A stretch of 6,752 bases of DNA from Pseudomonadota bacterium (lineage in GTDB: Bacteria > Pseudomonadota > Alphaproteobacteria > Rhizobiales > Beijerinckiaceae): the NCBI GenBank assembly GCA_028876585.1, contig JAGWRL010000246.1, forward strand, positions 1-6,752, written 5' to 3'. The notes under the pieces were generated by a model. That model was not told the origin of the DNA, did not search any database, and saw nothing but the letters and a program-made list of their open reading frames with translations. Shown in pieces: positions 6,326 to 6,752 of this stretch (position 1 is its first letter; each line of letters opens with the position of its first letter). A program made the translations under genes and the position numbers.

Positions 6326-6752
6326 ATGGCCATCCGCGATCGTTTCCCCGCTGCGAAACTGCCGCGCTCGCACTATTTCTTCACGATCTCGCGCGGCGAG
6401 ACGGTGCGCGCCTTCGCGGTTCGACCGAGCCTGGCGGCGATCGCGCTGGCGGCGGTTCCCGCGCTGGCGATCTGGGCCTGCGGCGCCACCGCCTTCATCG
6501 CCTTCCACGATCAGGTCCTGACCACGCTGCTGTCGCGCGAGACCCAGATCCAGACCGATTACGAGAGCAAACTCGCCGACGCGCGCGCCGAACTCGACCG
6601 CGCCGCCAGCCGGCAATTGCTCGACCAGAACGCCATCGAAACCAAAATGCGCGCGCTGCTGTCGCGCCAGGCCCGGCTCGAACAGCGCGGCGACGCGCTG
6701 GCGGCGCTCGCCTCGGAGGCGAGCGCCAGCGCCGCCGCCCTCGCGCAGGCCA
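6326..6752 (+). CDS. Probable M23-family peptidase, N-terminal part (3' end outside window)
   Basis: The frame is open from the ATG at 6326 to the window end, giving 142 complete codons. A TAA at 6317-6319 in the same frame rules out an earlier start, and AGGAG at 6310-6314 is the ribosome site. The protein has a basic N-terminus with the stretch RSHYFFTISRGETVRAF (14-30), a single hydrophobic helix at about 35-60, then an Ala/Leu/Arg/Gln-rich helical region (about 66-140) that looks like a coiled coil, including ASRQLLDQNAIE and LLSRQARLEQR. This arrangement is typical of membrane-anchored M23 metallopeptidases of Hyphomicrobiales, in which a periplasmic coiled coil precedes a LytM-type zinc domain that cuts or regulates cutting of peptidoglycan cross-links. 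The catalytic domain (HxxxD and HxH motifs) would lie beyond the window, so activity cannot be judged. The call rests on resemblance of the N-terminal region only; another coiled-coil envelope protein remains possible. Confidence 0.75.
   Translation, partial: MAIRDRFPAAKLPRSHYFFTISRGETVRAFAVRPSLAAIALAAVPALAIWACGATAFIAFHDQVLTTLLSRETQIQTDYESKLADARAELDRAASRQLLDQNAIETKMRALLSRQARLEQRGDALAALASEASASAAALAQA

Overview
The window is very GC-rich, almost every third codon position is G or C, and the gene families resemble those of Hyphomicrobiales (Rhizobiales). It most likely comes from the chromosome of an alphaproteobacterium, perhaps a Beijerinckiaceae/Methylocystaceae-type organism. The family-level placement is inference from protein resemblance only.

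Layout. (1) Positions 2-664, plus strand: the C-terminal part of an ankyrin-repeat protein that begins before the window. (2) Positions 669-2120, minus strand: a full-length succinate-semialdehyde dehydrogenase of the GabD family, ending 4 bases from the ankyrin gene (convergent). (3) Positions 2165-5602, minus strand: a 1145-residue membrane-anchored AsmA/YhdP-like protein with a DUF3971-type core, 44 bases upstream of gabD and probably co-transcribed with it. (4) Positions 5603-5758: a divergent intergenic region that must hold the start signals for both sides, with a short CAATTG repeat next to the right-hand gene. (5) Positions 5759-6229, plus strand: a Bcp/PrxQ-type peroxiredoxin. (6) Positions 6326-6752, plus strand: the membrane-anchored, coiled-coil N-terminus of what looks like an M23-family peptidoglycan peptidase, cut off by the window end.

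Taken together, this is a chromosomal housekeeping neighbourhood. It contains envelope maintenance genes (AsmA/YhdP-like protein, M23 peptidase), peroxide defence (peroxiredoxin) and a carbon/nitrogen catabolic enzyme (GabD). No mobile element, CRISPR array, tRNA, rRNA, phage gene or obvious defence system is visible, and I found no convincing sign of an undescribed multi-gene system. The points most worth checking are residue-level. The peroxiredoxin lacks the usual resolving cysteine. GabD carries a Glu where the NADP-dependent E. coli enzyme has a Ser in the cofactor pocket. The peroxiredoxin leader contains a helical-turn-spaced repeat. The large reading frames antisense to gabD and the AsmA-like gene are coding shadows caused by high GC.
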